Shown here piece by piece: positions 32,038-47,144 of a stretch of DNA of 64,000 nt. The first letter of the stretch is position 1, and every line of letters begins with the position of its first letter. The notes under the pieces are model-generated. The model worked only from the letters and a program-made list of their open reading frames with translations, was not told the DNA's origin and did no database searches. The DNA is from Aspidiotus rigidus (taxonomy: Eukaryota; Arthropoda; Insecta; Hemiptera; Diaspididae), in the NCBI GenBank assembly GCA_035079385.1, contig JAVHKY010000012.1:4446501-4510500 (forward strand), given 5' to 3'. Both the position numbers and the translations under genes were made by a program.

Positions 32038-35000
32038 CTATATATTTTTATGATTTTACTCTTTATAAACTATAAAGAGCGTTTAAATCATACTCCCTTA
32101 ATACGTGAATTTAAACTCGGCTCCAGTCCTCACAACGGATTGCTATGTCAGAGTATTATTGTTTGTGCCTTTTTTTTTTTTTTTTTTTTTTTTTCTACAA
32201 TTTTATATATGTGTTACGGTAAATCATGACATCCCGGTAAAGGTAAGTGACTTGGTAAACGTCGAATATGTCGATACCGGCAATAGGGAGATGCTGGGTT
32301 TTGATTCCCATCTGAGACCAACTTGGTTGAAACGTGCAAAATAGTGACAATTACGGTCATCTTTCATTCTACTTGGATTATCAATGAACAATTCAAATTT
32401 TTTCATGTTGAATTGTAGCCTGCACATTGTGTACCTACGTATCTATAAGTAGGTGTACTCAAGTTATCAAGTTTATAAACGAAAAAACGAATACTCTAAG
32501 GGGAGAGTAAACAAATGCAAACCGCAGAAAATTATTCGTTTTTTCGTTTATGATGGATAGCCGTAACCTTAAGGAACGGATTCGTTTAATTATCAAGTTT
32601 AGTTTTCATTCTTTCAAATACCAATCTGCAATATAAACATTGAGCAAATGCATTTGAAATTTTGTGATAGTTTCGATAAAATTATAACCAAGAAGCGTGG
32701 TGACATTATTATTTTTTTTTTTCTCCTGAAGAATATTCGAATTTGATAACTGAAATAAAAAAAAGTGAAAGCTGATACGGAGAATTGTGGGAAAACAACG
32801 TGTGAAAAAAGGCTGCTCCAGAAATACGGTGTGTTAACTATTGCCAAGAAAGAAACTCTATTAAAACCGTTGGATGAAGGGTCAGCGAATATTGTCAGCT
32901 ATATGTGACAGTAGGAGAATTGTTTGGTTCAACGTTTACCAATTACCAGTGCTAAATGTCGAAAATTACCGGTTTTTGTCGACATTCACCAGATATTTCG
33001 TTGGTTAGTGTTGCTCAAACACGTCATTTACCAATTGTCGTCCTTTACTGTAACATATTATGTACATATATTTTTCTATTATTTTCTATGTATTTCTTCT
33101 TCTTTTTTTTTTATCTTCAATTTTTGGTTGGATGTAATAAGAAGAAAATCTTCTTTTTCTGATACGATAAATCAAGTCAAAACAGAGAATGTTCGAAACA
33201 TACACCGAAAAAAATTAAAATTCGATGAAAAAAGAATTCTTGAAACCTTGGAACCTATTAATGAAAAATTTTTTTCACCTCGTTCTCGAGAAATCGTAGT
33301 TATCGTCTGATTTTGAGTGGAACTGAGTCTCGAAAACATTCAATTGAACTGAAGGTAACGTTAAAGCGTTTTCAAGCTCCGATTTGAATTGCGACAGGTA
33401 TTCTTTAACTTCTGAAGGCGATTTTGAAAAGACAAATCGTAAAAGACCGCGTTCTCGTATGACGTATATCTGCGATACAACATTAATATTTATTACTATC
33501 GCTCATCACTATTATGTACTTATACTCATCATGAAATATCGTAGGTAGTCATTTTTTGCGCTTACTTTAACAATAAGGCTCGATTGGTTATCTTTCGTTA
33601 TTCCATTTGTTGCAACAATTTCCAGTGAAAAGTAACCGTCAACGTATTTTCTCAAGCTAGAATTCGTTCGTAATTCGCCTGTACGCTCGTTTAATAGTAT
33701 CGGCATATCGAGTGGATGGGATTCGCTTTTCGACGGTAAATGGAAGAACGAGAAATTGGAGATTCTGTACAGCATTGGTTCAGCTTCGGCGTCGATATCT
33801 TCGGCAGTTACCGTCAGTAATAAGAAATCAATCGGAGCGTTAAATCGTACACCTTTTAAATGAGGAGAATTGTGATGAAATTAATATCAGTATTCTTTTT
33901 TCTTAGAACGAGTACGCTATTTCTTCTCTTCATCAAGCAAACCAACTTACCAATCGACATATTTTTTTCTTTAAATATAGGAGAGTTGTCGTCGATGTCA
34001 TAAATCTTGATGTAGATCTGTCTTTCAGAAAAATCCTACAAAGAAATATATCATGTTCAGAATAAATACCATGGAAGTAGGTGTATCTAGTACAAAGGTA
34101 GGTAAACAATTCTATGGATTAATTATACTTGAACACTGAGTATTAAAATAAATAAATAAATAAAAAAAAAAAAAAAAGGAAGGATGATCAATGGCTTTTA
34201 TTATGACGATTCGAGAAAATTTTATCCGACGAGCCATTTTCTACATGTTTTCTTGTTGTTGATAGGTTTTCACGGAAAAAAATATTCATCTTTGAATTAA
34301 GTTTGTCATTCCTCTCAATCAACATACGCGTAAAGTTCCTTGAAACGAAAAAGAACAAAACAACTACCGGTAACCAACTATTGAGTAGGTACTAGCATGG
34401 TGAGAAAAATAAAAGCAATACCTAGGTAAATAAATAAGTGGGTAAATATATCAGAATATTACTCTTGTATTTGATTACAGAGGAAAGTGAATCGAACGCT
34501 TACTTAACCAAAAGGAATATTACTTTTTGCCGAAAAGCGACTCGGTTCAAATTTTAAAGTATTATTCCCCTTTAAGTAATTTATTCACTTCATGAGAAGT
34601 CAATGATATACTTATAATAATGTAATATTTTCATGATCAATAGAATATTTTCGTTCATTAATGAATTTCAATACTGTATTAAGTATGTTTTCTAATCATA
34701 ATAATCCGCACACCACTAATACCACCATTCTCATCTCCACATTCTTTACTCATCAATATACCCCTTTTCAATCCAATCTATAAACTTATTCATTTCAAGA
34801 TGTAATATTTACCTATTGTACAAATTATTTCATTGTCGAACGTGTATGTAATCTTTATCGAGCAATTAGCCCTCAGCGCAGCTTCATTGCTCGTAAAGAT
34901 GATTTTTTTTTCAAAAGTATGTATCATACTTGAATTTTAAATTTAATTTTTTATATTATCTTCTTCTATTTTAATTAAAAAGTTTAATACTTAAATTCTG

Positions 35001-38000
35001 AGTTTAATAGCTTTAGTTTTATTTACACATCATAGTAATTTTGAATTATTATATTTATCAACAATATTTATAAGTAAAATCCAAAACAATTTTTTCGTGC
35101 AAGGAAAATTTCATGAAAATTATTTTATATTTGGCTCTGCCCGCACATATTACAAAATTATACAAAAATTAACGTTTCGGCTGACCCGCAGCCTTCATCA
35201 GAAGCTAAAAATATATTTAATTTTTTATATCATCTTCTTTTATTTTAATTAAAAAGTTTAATACTTAAATTCTGAGTTTAATAGCTTTAGCTTTATTTAC
35301 ACATCATAGTAATTTTGAATTATTATATTTATCAACAATATTTATCTAGATAATATTTTATTTTTTAAATAAAAAATTTCTCCTTTGAACAATTAGGCCT
35401 ATTACTTACCAACATTTTTTTTTTATTTCAATTCAATTATTATTCTTATAGTACTAATTATTATTGATGGTTTATAAAATATTTTTAGAAATAGTAAAAT
35501 TGGTTAATGACAAAAGTATGTATCATACTTAAATTTTAAATTTAATTTTTTATATCATCTTCTTTTATTTTAATTAAAAAGTTTAATACTTAAATTCTGA
35601 GTTTAATAGCTTTAGCTTTATTTACACATCATAGTAATTTTGAATTATTATATTTATCAACAATATCTATCTAGATACCTAATATTTTCTTTTTTAAATG
35701 AAAAATTTCTCCTTTGAACAGTTAGGCCTATTACTTACCAACATTTTTTTTTATTTCAATTCAATTATTATTCTTATAGTACTAATTCTTATTGATAGTT
35801 TATAAAATATTTTTAGAAATAGTAAAATTGGTTAATCACAAAAGTATGTATCATACTTAAATTTTAAATTTAATTTTTTATATTATCTTCTTTTATTTTA
35901 ATTAAAAAGTTTAATGCTTAAATTCTGAGTTTAATAGCTTTAGCTTTATTTACACGTCATAGTAATTTTGAATTATTATATTTATCAATAATATTTATCT
36001 AGATAATATTTTATTTTTTAAATAAAAAATTTCTCCTTTGAACAATTAGGCCTATTACTTACCAACATTTTTTTTTTATTTCAATTATTATTCTTATAGT
36101 ACTAACTATTATTGATAGTTTATAAAATATTTTTAGAAATAGTAAAATTGGTTAATCAATCACATTTGAATTATCTAAAACTAATAAAAAATTAGTTCAA
36201 TAGTTTTATTTTTGATCTCATTTAATGAATGAAAACTTTATATTATTTTTTATAATATGAAGTATAATTCATTATTTTTGAAATTTTTAATCAATAATAG
36301 TTTTGAAAATATTATCAATTATTATAATCTTTTTATTTGATTCAATCTAGCTCTTTATTACGATCTCATTAATTTTTCTGAAGGTGATGCTCTCGCGTTG
36401 AAATGTCAAATTGAATTTATCGTGGAAAATAAAATCGTCTTTTTCATTTTGATTAATTTATTTACATTCAAAAACATCCTGCACGTACCTATCATTGTTT
36501 TCAGAGTTTGGATTTTACTAAACTATAATCTATTTTGGTTCTGATCATCAAGCGTTGTACTTGGACGAGTAGTTAAATTAAACTATTATTCAGTAGTTCT
36601 CTCGACTCACAAAAATCACGTACCGTCTTATTGTATTTTTTGAACAACGAACGAGGTTTCTCGCGTTTTCTGAAACATTTTACGGTCAGCAAAACGTGCG
36701 ATAGTTTTTCACGATCTATCCGAGCAATATTTCTTATCAACGCACTATTATTAGTGCTCGTAAGAGAAAATAAATTCTCTTCGTTTCCTTCTGTAATTGA
36801 AAAAAATTTATTAATCATTATAGGTATTTAAATTAGCCCACATAAATTTCTGACTCATTTTTTTCAACTCGTAACTCGTTTTCGCTTAAAATAATAGATG
36901 AAGTCGCAACAACTTCAAGGTATGAGATATTTTGTAAAAATTTTAATTTCTGTTATTCTATCATCGCCAGTAAGAAAATTGAAAAAGACGTTCCTACAGA
37001 AATCCATAATAATAGACAGGGATGATTAAGCTACGAAGAAGAGGAGGACGCGCCCATGCCTTGGACTAGATATCAAAATATCCTCTTTCTGTCGTACTTG
37101 GTGCATGTGGTTAAAACTGCCTATATAGTATGGCACCGCGTTCTTACTCGAGTTTTAGGTACCTACCTGTAATCAAATAATCAATATCTGCATTCTGTTT
37201 TTCATCAAAATCAACGGCTCCAACGGTACCTACAACGGTACCAATAGGGATCTCTTCCTCAATATTCATATGGATTGGTTTATCATCCTGTTTTAGACAA
37301 AAAAAAAAAAAAAAAATAGAATTGCGAGTGAGCCCCTCAGAAAAAGAAATTTAGTAATCTTGCTATTTTGGGACGTCGACAGCGTTTTTTTTCCGAACTG
37401 TAATTTACAGAAGTGAAACAAATTATAGAAGATAGGTAATTAGCAATAAAATTGTAGATCTCGCTGTTCATTTGTTTCTTGAATAAACATCCTCAATTAT
37501 GAAATAATGAAACAAAATTCATTAGTGATGTTCTAATTCCAAGAACGTGTTCACGACCTTAGTGGGTCTGAATTCGTAATACCTGCAAAATTTTCTCAAA
37601 AACTAGAATTCGATCAATAATGAGTAGGCCTACACGAGTTTTTGACCATTGAAACATACCTCATTCATTAGTTCCACATCAGATTTTGAAATTAAAAGAC
37701 CCTCAATTTTCTAATTTTTTTTCTTTACATTATACTCACCACAGCTCTTTTGAACAATGGAACATTATCGTCAACATCTCCAACAGTAACATGAAATACT
37801 TTTGTCGCTTGTTGAGGAACCGCGCCACCATCTTTAACGACAAGTACTAAGGAATAATTACTCTTCACTTCTCGATCCAACTTCACTCGCGTGGTTATCA
37901 CACCGGTTTTTGAATCTGAAAGGTCGAAATTAATTCATAGGTAATTCATTCTTCTCAATGATTTTTTTTCTTCTTTCTTTCTCAATGTCATGTGAAACCC

Positions 38001-41000
38001 AACCCCATTGGGATTTAAACTTAGAGTTTCAAAGGATGGCATCCTGCGTGTTATCGATTATTAAGTGAGTGATCATGATGATTTAAAATTTAAACCTTTT
38101 TTTAATCAACTAGAACTTCATTTTAAAAGAAAACTTATCCTACATTTTATTGTACTGTCTTTAAAAATCGAATTATAATCAATTCAACTACGCAGAACTA
38201 TTTTCCATCATTTTTTTCCCTCCTAAAGTTGACAGTATTTCCACCCGCGCAGGTAATTTTGCAGCGCCATGTAGTGCAGGTTTAAACCCCAATAAGTATC
38301 ACAGTACACTTTGAAATATCAAGACTTTACGTCAAGTTATATAATTGTGTGTTACAACTCAAGACGTCCCACTGAAATTACCTCTCTAGCAAATCATCTC
38401 GATATGAGACTTATACTTTTCCACGTTACCTTTCCAAGTTTTTTTTTTAGGGGAAAAATTGTCCAGCAAATAAAATTTCAGTGCTATTATTTTGTCAATC
38501 TGACCTCATTCCGACTCACCTATATTAAAATCGTCGACGTCTGCACTACTCTTTAGAAAAGAATATCGAATTCGACCTTCGGGAGTGAACTGATCGTCAG
38601 GATCCGACCCATGTACATGAAACACAATAGACCCTATTGGAGCGTCCTAAAAAGGTGAGGGGGGAAAAAATATTATTTTTCTATAAGTTGTAAAATGAGT
38701 AGCGAACACATCTCAACATACTTCAGATATATTTGCTACTTCATTTTCAGAAGGACTGACAATAATTGGAATGCCATCATTAGTGACCACATCCCCAATT
38801 AAAACAGTCACTTCTTTATCACTGAACATAGCTGGACTCCCATTGTCCTCCGCTCGTATCAGTAATGAATAGGGCTGCGTTCTGCCTTTACCAGAAAGAA
38901 CTTTGTGCACTGTTATTTCTCCAGTTTCGGGATTCATTTTGAACAACCCTGCAAAATAAATTTACAAGTTTTCCGTAGTACCACCACTATGTAAGCGTAT
39001 CGAGTTACTCGGCTGTATTTTTTTTTTTTTTTCTTTCAAGAGCTCGCACTTACCAGAACCATCAAAATCGTGATCAATACGATATTTTACGATACCGGCG
39101 GGACCGATATCTGGATCGACCGCGGTAACATTGATTACGCTGGATTCAATTCCGAAATTTTCCAAAATCACCGCCGAATACTCTTTTTCTTTGAAAGTGG
39201 GAGCATTATCGTTCACATCGAGGACGTCTACTTGAATCTAAATATTGATCATGACAAAATTGAATGTAAAAATGAAGTTAAACGAGGAACGCAGGGAACC
39301 TGTTTTATGAGTCAAATTGGTTTTGGTATTGAGAATTTAAACAAGCCCGACCTAGTATAAGGCTAGTATGAAGGAGGCCAGGCCTACAATAAATGTAGTA
39401 TAAAATAGGACGTCATAAGTGACCTGGACCTATTTTAGGTACTTCGAAATATTATATAGCTCGAAATTTTTTCTAGTCCCCTTCCTGTCATACTTAGCTC
39501 CAGAGTCAACATCTTTCCAAGTCCTTCTTGTATCTTGTATACCTCGAGAGTCGAAATTTTACCAAGGTTTTCGCCGGACGGCGTCGCACGCCAAAATTTT
39601 CAAAAAAAAAACCATAGAACAGGTTCCCAGTTAAAATATTCACCTTTTTTTCTACATAAACACAAACTTTTAGTAAAAATCGCGTCAAAAAAGACAACTT
39701 ATACGTACTGGAACTTCTGATTTGCGAATTTCTTTACCACCTAATGGCGTATCCATAGCTACAGCCACCAAATTCAATGCAGGTTGCTTCTCTCTGTCTA
39801 TGTTGATACTTCCAACCTGAAATGCACACAATTGACTTTTTATCGAGAAATATTACCATTTGATGATAAAAAAAATTCTTGGTAAATTCAAACAAAATAG
39901 TTGAGGCCCAAAGAAGGACTACCTATGTATCGTCACGTCTTTCAACATAATTACAATATTCACATACCATCATCGTACAGGTATTTTGTGAGTGGAACCA
40001 GACGAGAATCTCTCTTCATTGACGTATTTAGAAATTCTCTCTGGAGAGGGAGGGGTGCTCAAAAATTTTTGAGGACAAAATTTCCATTAGGCAAAGAAAA
40101 AAGCTTACTAATTACAGTGGGAACTCTTTATAACGAACTCCTTTATAACGAATTCCTCTATTTTACGAATTTTTCCTTGGTCTCTCTCCCTTCGATGAAT
40201 TTTACATATCAAAAAATCTCGAAAAAGGGTTTTTCAATTGTACAAATCTACTTGATTAATAGAATCAATGCGGTTCCTCAATTTATGACCAGATATACCA
40301 GACGAAGTCATACTCAAGCGAGTAATACAATCTCTCTTTACTCGTATCCAAAACTGCTTTATCCTTACTTACTATATAATTATTCTAACTGTATTATATA
40401 AGTATACTGTATACGTCAAGCTAATAACCTATTAGTTGTTTTAAAGCTCGTTAAAATAAAAAAAAAAAAAAAAAACTATTGTACTTCGACAAAAATTATT
40501 TTAATAAATAAGTAAATCCCAACGTTATTCCTGTTTATTAGGTATTATTATTATTTTTTATGTGTAAACTACCTCAACCGAATTAGGTATCGGTTCTTTG
40601 TAACTGTCATATTCGTATAATAATAAATCATTTTTCAACGACGTAGGTAACACAACTAAGTAGAAAATCTCAATTTAAGAAATATTGTGCCTTACCTTTA
40701 TTTCACCGGAAGTCGAATTTATTTCAAAGAGGAATGCATGTTCTCCTGTCAAGTGATAAGAAATATTGCCGTATCCTAAGGGTGAAGTGATTAAATCACC
40801 GTCGGTGGCGTTGACAACGAGAACGCTCGTTCCCTTTTTGGAATTTTCAGTGACCGAAATTTGATAGTACTGAAATAAGTTCAAGAATCAAATTAAAAGA
40901 GAAATTCTTCCTAAAAACCCATGAGCGCTGGTACCGGTACGTAAAAAATCAACATTACTTTTTCCAAAAATCGAGGTGTATGATCGTTGACGTCTGTAAC

Positions 41001-44000
41001 GTAGATAGCTACATTGGTCTCGCACGTTCTCTTGTTATCATCAGAAATAGCTTCAACGGTGAATGACAATACCTATACAAGAACAAATCAATAAGTTTAC
41101 GATATTGAAACGTCATAAATGTTTGATCTTTTGCTAATCAATGAAGTGAAGGGGATTGGAAACTCATAAAACTCGAATGATAAAAAATTAGAAAAAAAAA
41201 ATCCGAGGCCATTAGAAACTTCACAGTGGCAGCGAGGAACCTGCAAGCTCTGCTACTTCCTAAAAAATAGTTAGTCTAAAATTATTCGAAATCCCAAAAT
41301 ACACTACACTACACTTTATGAGGACACGCTGTAACACCATTCTTTCAAGAAAAACACATTTTCTTCAAGCTTTCGATCTGTTCTATCTCTTCTTTTGTTT
41401 CCCTCTTTGAAAACGCATGCTGATCCTACAGAAATACTCTAATAAATTTACATATTTCCACAAACCTAAGCTTTCTTATAATCTTCTGCAATCTGATCTA
41501 GACAAATTCCTATAATCTAGCCAGGACAAATTCTTTCAAGAAACGTAACTTTTAATCTAACTCAGGTCGATGACGGCCTCAAAGTCGGACGCGGACGTTC
41601 TCTACTGACGGCCCTCTCCGAACAAAAAATTTTCCAGTACAAATCTTTTACAAAATATAGCACGATAAGCGGCTTATCATTTAATAAACCATCTTCAGAG
41701 CAATGAAAAGCGGAATCAAAACAAAATTAGAAATTATGAGAAATAGTCCGATAGATGATTCATGATTTTGCATCGCCTCGATGAAATCGTCTTCTAGAAT
41801 ATACTGGCTTAGTAAGCGTTCCAGAGCGATACATTTCTTGTAAGAATATTCATAAAGAAGTGTAATAGAGTAGAGGAACCTTCTTCAAACTTATGATTAT
41901 TAGAAATGAGATGACCAGCAAAGGCCGATTCCTCCACTACAAAAGACTTCCAGGTTTTACAATGTTTATTCTCTCTGATTCTGAGCTGGCGACTGTTTTT
42001 TTTTACCTATACAATCAGAAAATTCAATTTTGTTAACGTCACTTTTCTCAACCTCAAGAATCGTGTTTATGTCGCATTTGCAAAAACACCGCCCGTCCTC
42101 TATAATGGAGTAGGTGCGGGTTGCGTATGCGTTTTAATTTTGTTTCCTCCAACACCGGAATCGACCCTTTCATACGGATATAACTTCAGTGAACAACCTG
42201 AAAAAATGCGATCTTTAGTGTTACTAATACTATAAAGATACTCCTGAGAGTAATGAGGCAATAATGAACCGATTCGAAACCAACCGGTTTAAGAGAAAAT
42301 TGACCTAGATAAGAGAGACGGATCCTAAAACTAGTTTTCTTCTTAATACAAGGATAAGGGAGGAGGTGGTACCATCAAGGCATCTTTTTATAACTTTCCT
42401 ATTTATGATAATATCCACATTGATACCTGTAAAGTTATAGAAACTTTTTCAGAAAATTCAGGAAAATTCCATGGGAGCGTGGATCAGTCGAGGGAAAGCA
42501 GGTCTACGGAAGGAGGGACAGAACGACACCCCATCGATGACTAAGTCGGTACAAAGTCCTCTTCCTGAAGATTCCAAATTGTTGACAATGGAGATGGGAA
42601 CGTGAAGGAAGTTGATACAACAAACTAATGATGAATATCACTCATACGCCCATCGCTCACAGCCACTCCAAAGGCACAAGACGTCGTCAACAAATCTGTG
42701 CCAAACAAGTAACAAGAGCAAGGACAGTGGAGAGGATAGAAAACAGTACAAAAGACTTCAGATATGAGATATCCCTTTGACGCTAACTCATAGAAACTAA
42801 AAATTAGATTCTAACAAGTGTTGAGTTGGAGGAAAAACTCAGAAATTCTCTCAATGGGAACTGGAGCTGACACCAAAAGCTCCCCAAGATACTGAATCAT
42901 TAAACGAATACGTTCCTCAAGGTTACGGCTATCCATAATAAACGCGAAAAACGAATATCTCCCCTCAAGAAGGATGAAACCTTGGCGAAAGTTGTTGCGG
43001 ATCTTGCGGTTAAAATTGGTCCTGGTTTCAATACCCAGAAAGTTTGTGCCGAATTAGTCCGTAATAACTCCCTCCCTCGTATGAGTAATAAATTGGGAGG
43101 AGTGATTCAAGGTTTGAAGAGGAAGATGAAAGAGGGAGATTTAATTGTCACTAAGGCTGACAAGGGCAATGCTGTTGTGGTGATGGAGAAGTCGGCCTAT
43201 TCTTCTAAGGTCCACAAAGTCCTCCAGCAGTGTGGTGCTAAAGAGAGTGAGGATTTCAGTTTTCCTAAGCACGTTAAAGAAGTTAGGAGTGTCATCAACA
43301 GGAGTGAGGCTGAAAAAAGCCCTCCTTGTTCCTAACCCCACACCACCCCTCCTCTACGGGCTGCCCAAAGTGTATAAGAACAATACCCCGATGCGACCCG
43401 TTGTTTCTTTCGCATCCGCTCCCCCCCCCCCCTACCTCCTTGCCAAATTCCTGGACCAATGGTTCAAAAATCGCATTCATTTTGAATCTCCCCATTCGGT
43501 CTTGAATTCAGCATCTTTAACTGACGTCCTGAAGGGTGTAAGTCTTCCCCCGGAACGACCATCTACTCATTTAATGTTGTTGGTTTGTTCCCGAATATTC
43601 CTAAGGCTGCTACTATCCAGAGCTACTCGTCAAAGCCAATATTCCTCACAATGAGCTTCAGGAATTTTTCGATCTTCTGAATATTTGCTGGTCCCCCAAC
43701 TACTGTAAATTTGAAGGAAAATTTTTCGAGTTTCCGGATGAAGTAGGGATCCCTATTGGATCACCTTTAGGCTCTCTCATCTCCGAAATTTTCATGTCTA
43801 AGTTTGAACTTGACCTCTTTTCCTCGAACCAGGTGTTACTTAATCATATTCACTATTGGCACAGGTACGTTGATGACGTTCTATGCCCTGGACTGGTCCC
43901 CCACATCTCCTTGGTGAGTTTCTTGGGTATCTCAATTCCTGGTACCCTTCCATCAAATTTACGTTGGAAATAGGGGTATTTTCTATTGACTTTTTGGGTT

Positions 44001-47000
44001 TATCGATCTCTATAATAGACGGTATCCATAAGTTTTGAATTTACAGGAAAGATACTACGACCGATTCATTCGGTCCTGTTGCTCATAAGATGACTGCTTT
44101 TCACAGCCCAGTTCACAGACTGACTCGTATTCCTTCGAGTCAGTCTGCCTTCAAGAAAGAGTTACTCACAATAAAACACCTGGCCAGAGTGAATAGGGTC
44201 AATGTCGATGTTGACGTGATGGTTCGGAGGAAAGTTACAAGGAGCCTTCTTGATTCCACCACCTCCCTCCCCCGAGACACGATCCGTGATCGCCGTTTGC
44301 GTTGGATCAGTCTCCCCTCCCTTTCTTGGGGAAGTTCTCCTTCCAATTGGGTCGGGCCCTCCGCCCGTTTGGCTTCAGACCCGCGTTTTACAACCCTACC
44401 ACAGTCAAGAGGTTGTTTGTGAGACTGAAGGACCCCATACCTGTTGATAAGAGGAGTGGTGTTTACAAGTTAGAATGTGGGGATTGTGGAGGCTTTTATA
44501 TTGGTGAGACCAGCCGCCAAATTAAAGTTAGAGTTGCTGAGCACCTGACGTCTTGGAAGAAGGGACACTTAGGGGAGTCAGCTTTTGCTGATCATTTAAT
44601 AAACAGTGGCCACAGCTTCCGCGAGGGATCCGAAAAGCTCCTCCATAAGGAGAATTCCTATCGCAAGCGCATCGCTCTCGAGCATATAGAGATAATGCGT
44701 CACCTCAACACCGATGGTATCACTGTACTCAACTCGTACATTCCGGAAGATGGCCTGTTTGAACTGGTTTATGATTCACACCGCGATTTCTCGTTTGGAC
44801 AATCTTAATACCTTGTTCTTCTCTTCTGTTCGTCAGTTGCTTTCATTTCACGCTTGAAGATGGTTTATTAACCGAAAGCGCTCGTCGTCTTTTATTTTTC
44901 TGCGGTTTACATGGTTTACTCTCCCTTCGAAGTATTCGTTTTTCGCGTTTATACTGAATCGTATCAATTCCAATCAAGAATGACCCTGAATTACCTTGGT
45001 GACGAAGATCAAGGGAGACCCCGAAGTGGCAACCGCCGTCCAGGGAAAAACGTTATAATTATTATCCTAAGACAATTACCTACCTTAGAAGGAATAGTTT
45101 CGTAGTCTATTCTTTCGGTAACGACAACATTGCCAATAGGATCCATAGCGAATTGTCGAGGTAACGATTTAACGCGAAACTTCGTAATCGGAGACGAGGT
45201 AACAGGATCTTGAGCTAAAATCGTGATGACGTTGGAGCCAATAGGCAATTCTTCGGGCATACCATGCGTTATCAATGGGAACGACCTCATCCAACCATTG
45301 TTCAAGAATACTGGTTTCAATTTATCAGTCACCTCGATAAAGAAAGTCACATCAACTGGAAACAGACGTCATTTCGAATTTATAATTAATATTGATTTTT
45401 ACCGACTTTTCTAACTAGAAAAGTGAGGTATTACACCCGTAGCAAGGTCAACAGGGGGAGTGGGCAATGAACTTTCTCGACGTTTTAGGGGTCCTAGATC
45501 ACAACTAGCATAAAAAAAAATTTCAGGTTTCCTTTTATATATATATATATATATATATAAGATTTTTTTGTCCGCGGAACTCCTCCGAAACTACCCGATG
45601 GATTTTTTTGTAACTTGGCCATATTGTAGTAGTATATCTGAAGATGTGCACCTGCAATTTTTTTGAAAATCGGATGAGTAGTTCTCGAGAAATTTTCAAT
45701 TTGTTGAGAAATTTTGCAGTATTTCGAATACCTTTTTGTCCGCGGAACTCCTCCGAAACTACCGGATGGATTTTTTTGTAACTCGGCCATATTGTAGTAT
45801 TATATTTGAAGATGTGCACCTGCATTTTTTTTGAGGATCGGATGAGTAGTTCTCGAGAAATTTTTACTTTTGTTGAAAAATTTTTCACTATTACGAGTAG
45901 CTTCTTACGAATAGCTGCGAGTAGCTGCTTACGTTAGGAGAAGCGGATTTTCCTATACGTTTACCACTTTCGTTATCAGTACGTGTATTGTGAAGAACCT
46001 TTCATCATTCGACAGGTTTATTCTTTGTTCATTCTTTACCAAGGGTTCATTGGATTTTATTTCCGATGAAACCTTTTCGTTCAAATTTAGTACACTTGTA
46101 TCTCGCTTCCCACAGCCCCTAGAGCGTTGAATTTTGTTTTGTCAAATTTTATTTGTTTTGTTAAATTTATTTTTGAACGGATAGTGGCAATGGCGAGTTG
46201 TTCATTTTTCTAGCTATTTTTCATTATTATTAGTCATACTCGATAGTTTTTTTTTTTTTTGACATGTTCCATGTCTTTTCTCTCGCCAGACCCCGATTTT
46301 GAAACTCGCGAGTACACCCCCCCTCCCCCCCCCCCGTCAAGAGAAATCTCTACCCCGTGGGTGATTCAGAAATTCGCGAGTACACCCCGCGTAATAATAA
46401 TAAATAATTAATTAATTAATTAATTAAAAATTAAATATAATTGAATAATTAAATAAATAAATAAATAATTAAATAATTAAATAAATAAATGATTAAATAA
46501 TTAATATAATTAATAATTAGAAAATCTCTACCCCGTGGGTGATTCAGAAATTCGCGAGTACACCCCGCGTAATAATAATAATTAATAATAAATAAATAAA
46601 TAAATAATTAAATAATTAAATAATTATTTAATTAAATAAATGAATAAATAAATAAATAAATATATAAATAATTAAATAATTAAATAATTAAATAAATAAA
46701 TAATTAAATAGTTAAATAATTAAATAAATAAATAAAGAAATATTTAAATAATTAATATAATTAAATAATTAAATAAATAAAAAATTAAATAATTAATATA
46801 ATTGATAATTAGAAAATTTTCTAAGTCCCTCTTCCTATCATATATGGCTGGATAGTCGAAATTTTTCCAAGTCCCCTAGACTTGAATTGTCTCATACCAT
46901 TCCAATACAACAGCGAGATCGCTCGTTCGCCCCACGAAAGTTGATACCTCAAAATATAGAACACCCACAATTACCTCAAAATATTTCTCATACAAGACTT

Positions 47001-47092
47001 ATACGACCCCAAGATAGGTAAAGGGAGTAAACGAATAATATCTCACGAACACTTGACCTAGTAGAAGAATTAATAATAAATAAATAAATGAA

Positions 47093-47144
<52 letters not shown>

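Noticed and set aside
40117..40401. 166-codon plus-strand frame 39901-40401 as a gene
   Set aside because: It runs through a Tigger-type terminus and a dispersed repeat inside a cadherin intron, with no domain.
45494..45888. Two minus-strand frames of 98 and 117 codons with repeated peptide blocks
   Set aside because: They are overlapping readings of a two-unit tandem repeat plus a TA microsatellite in an intron.
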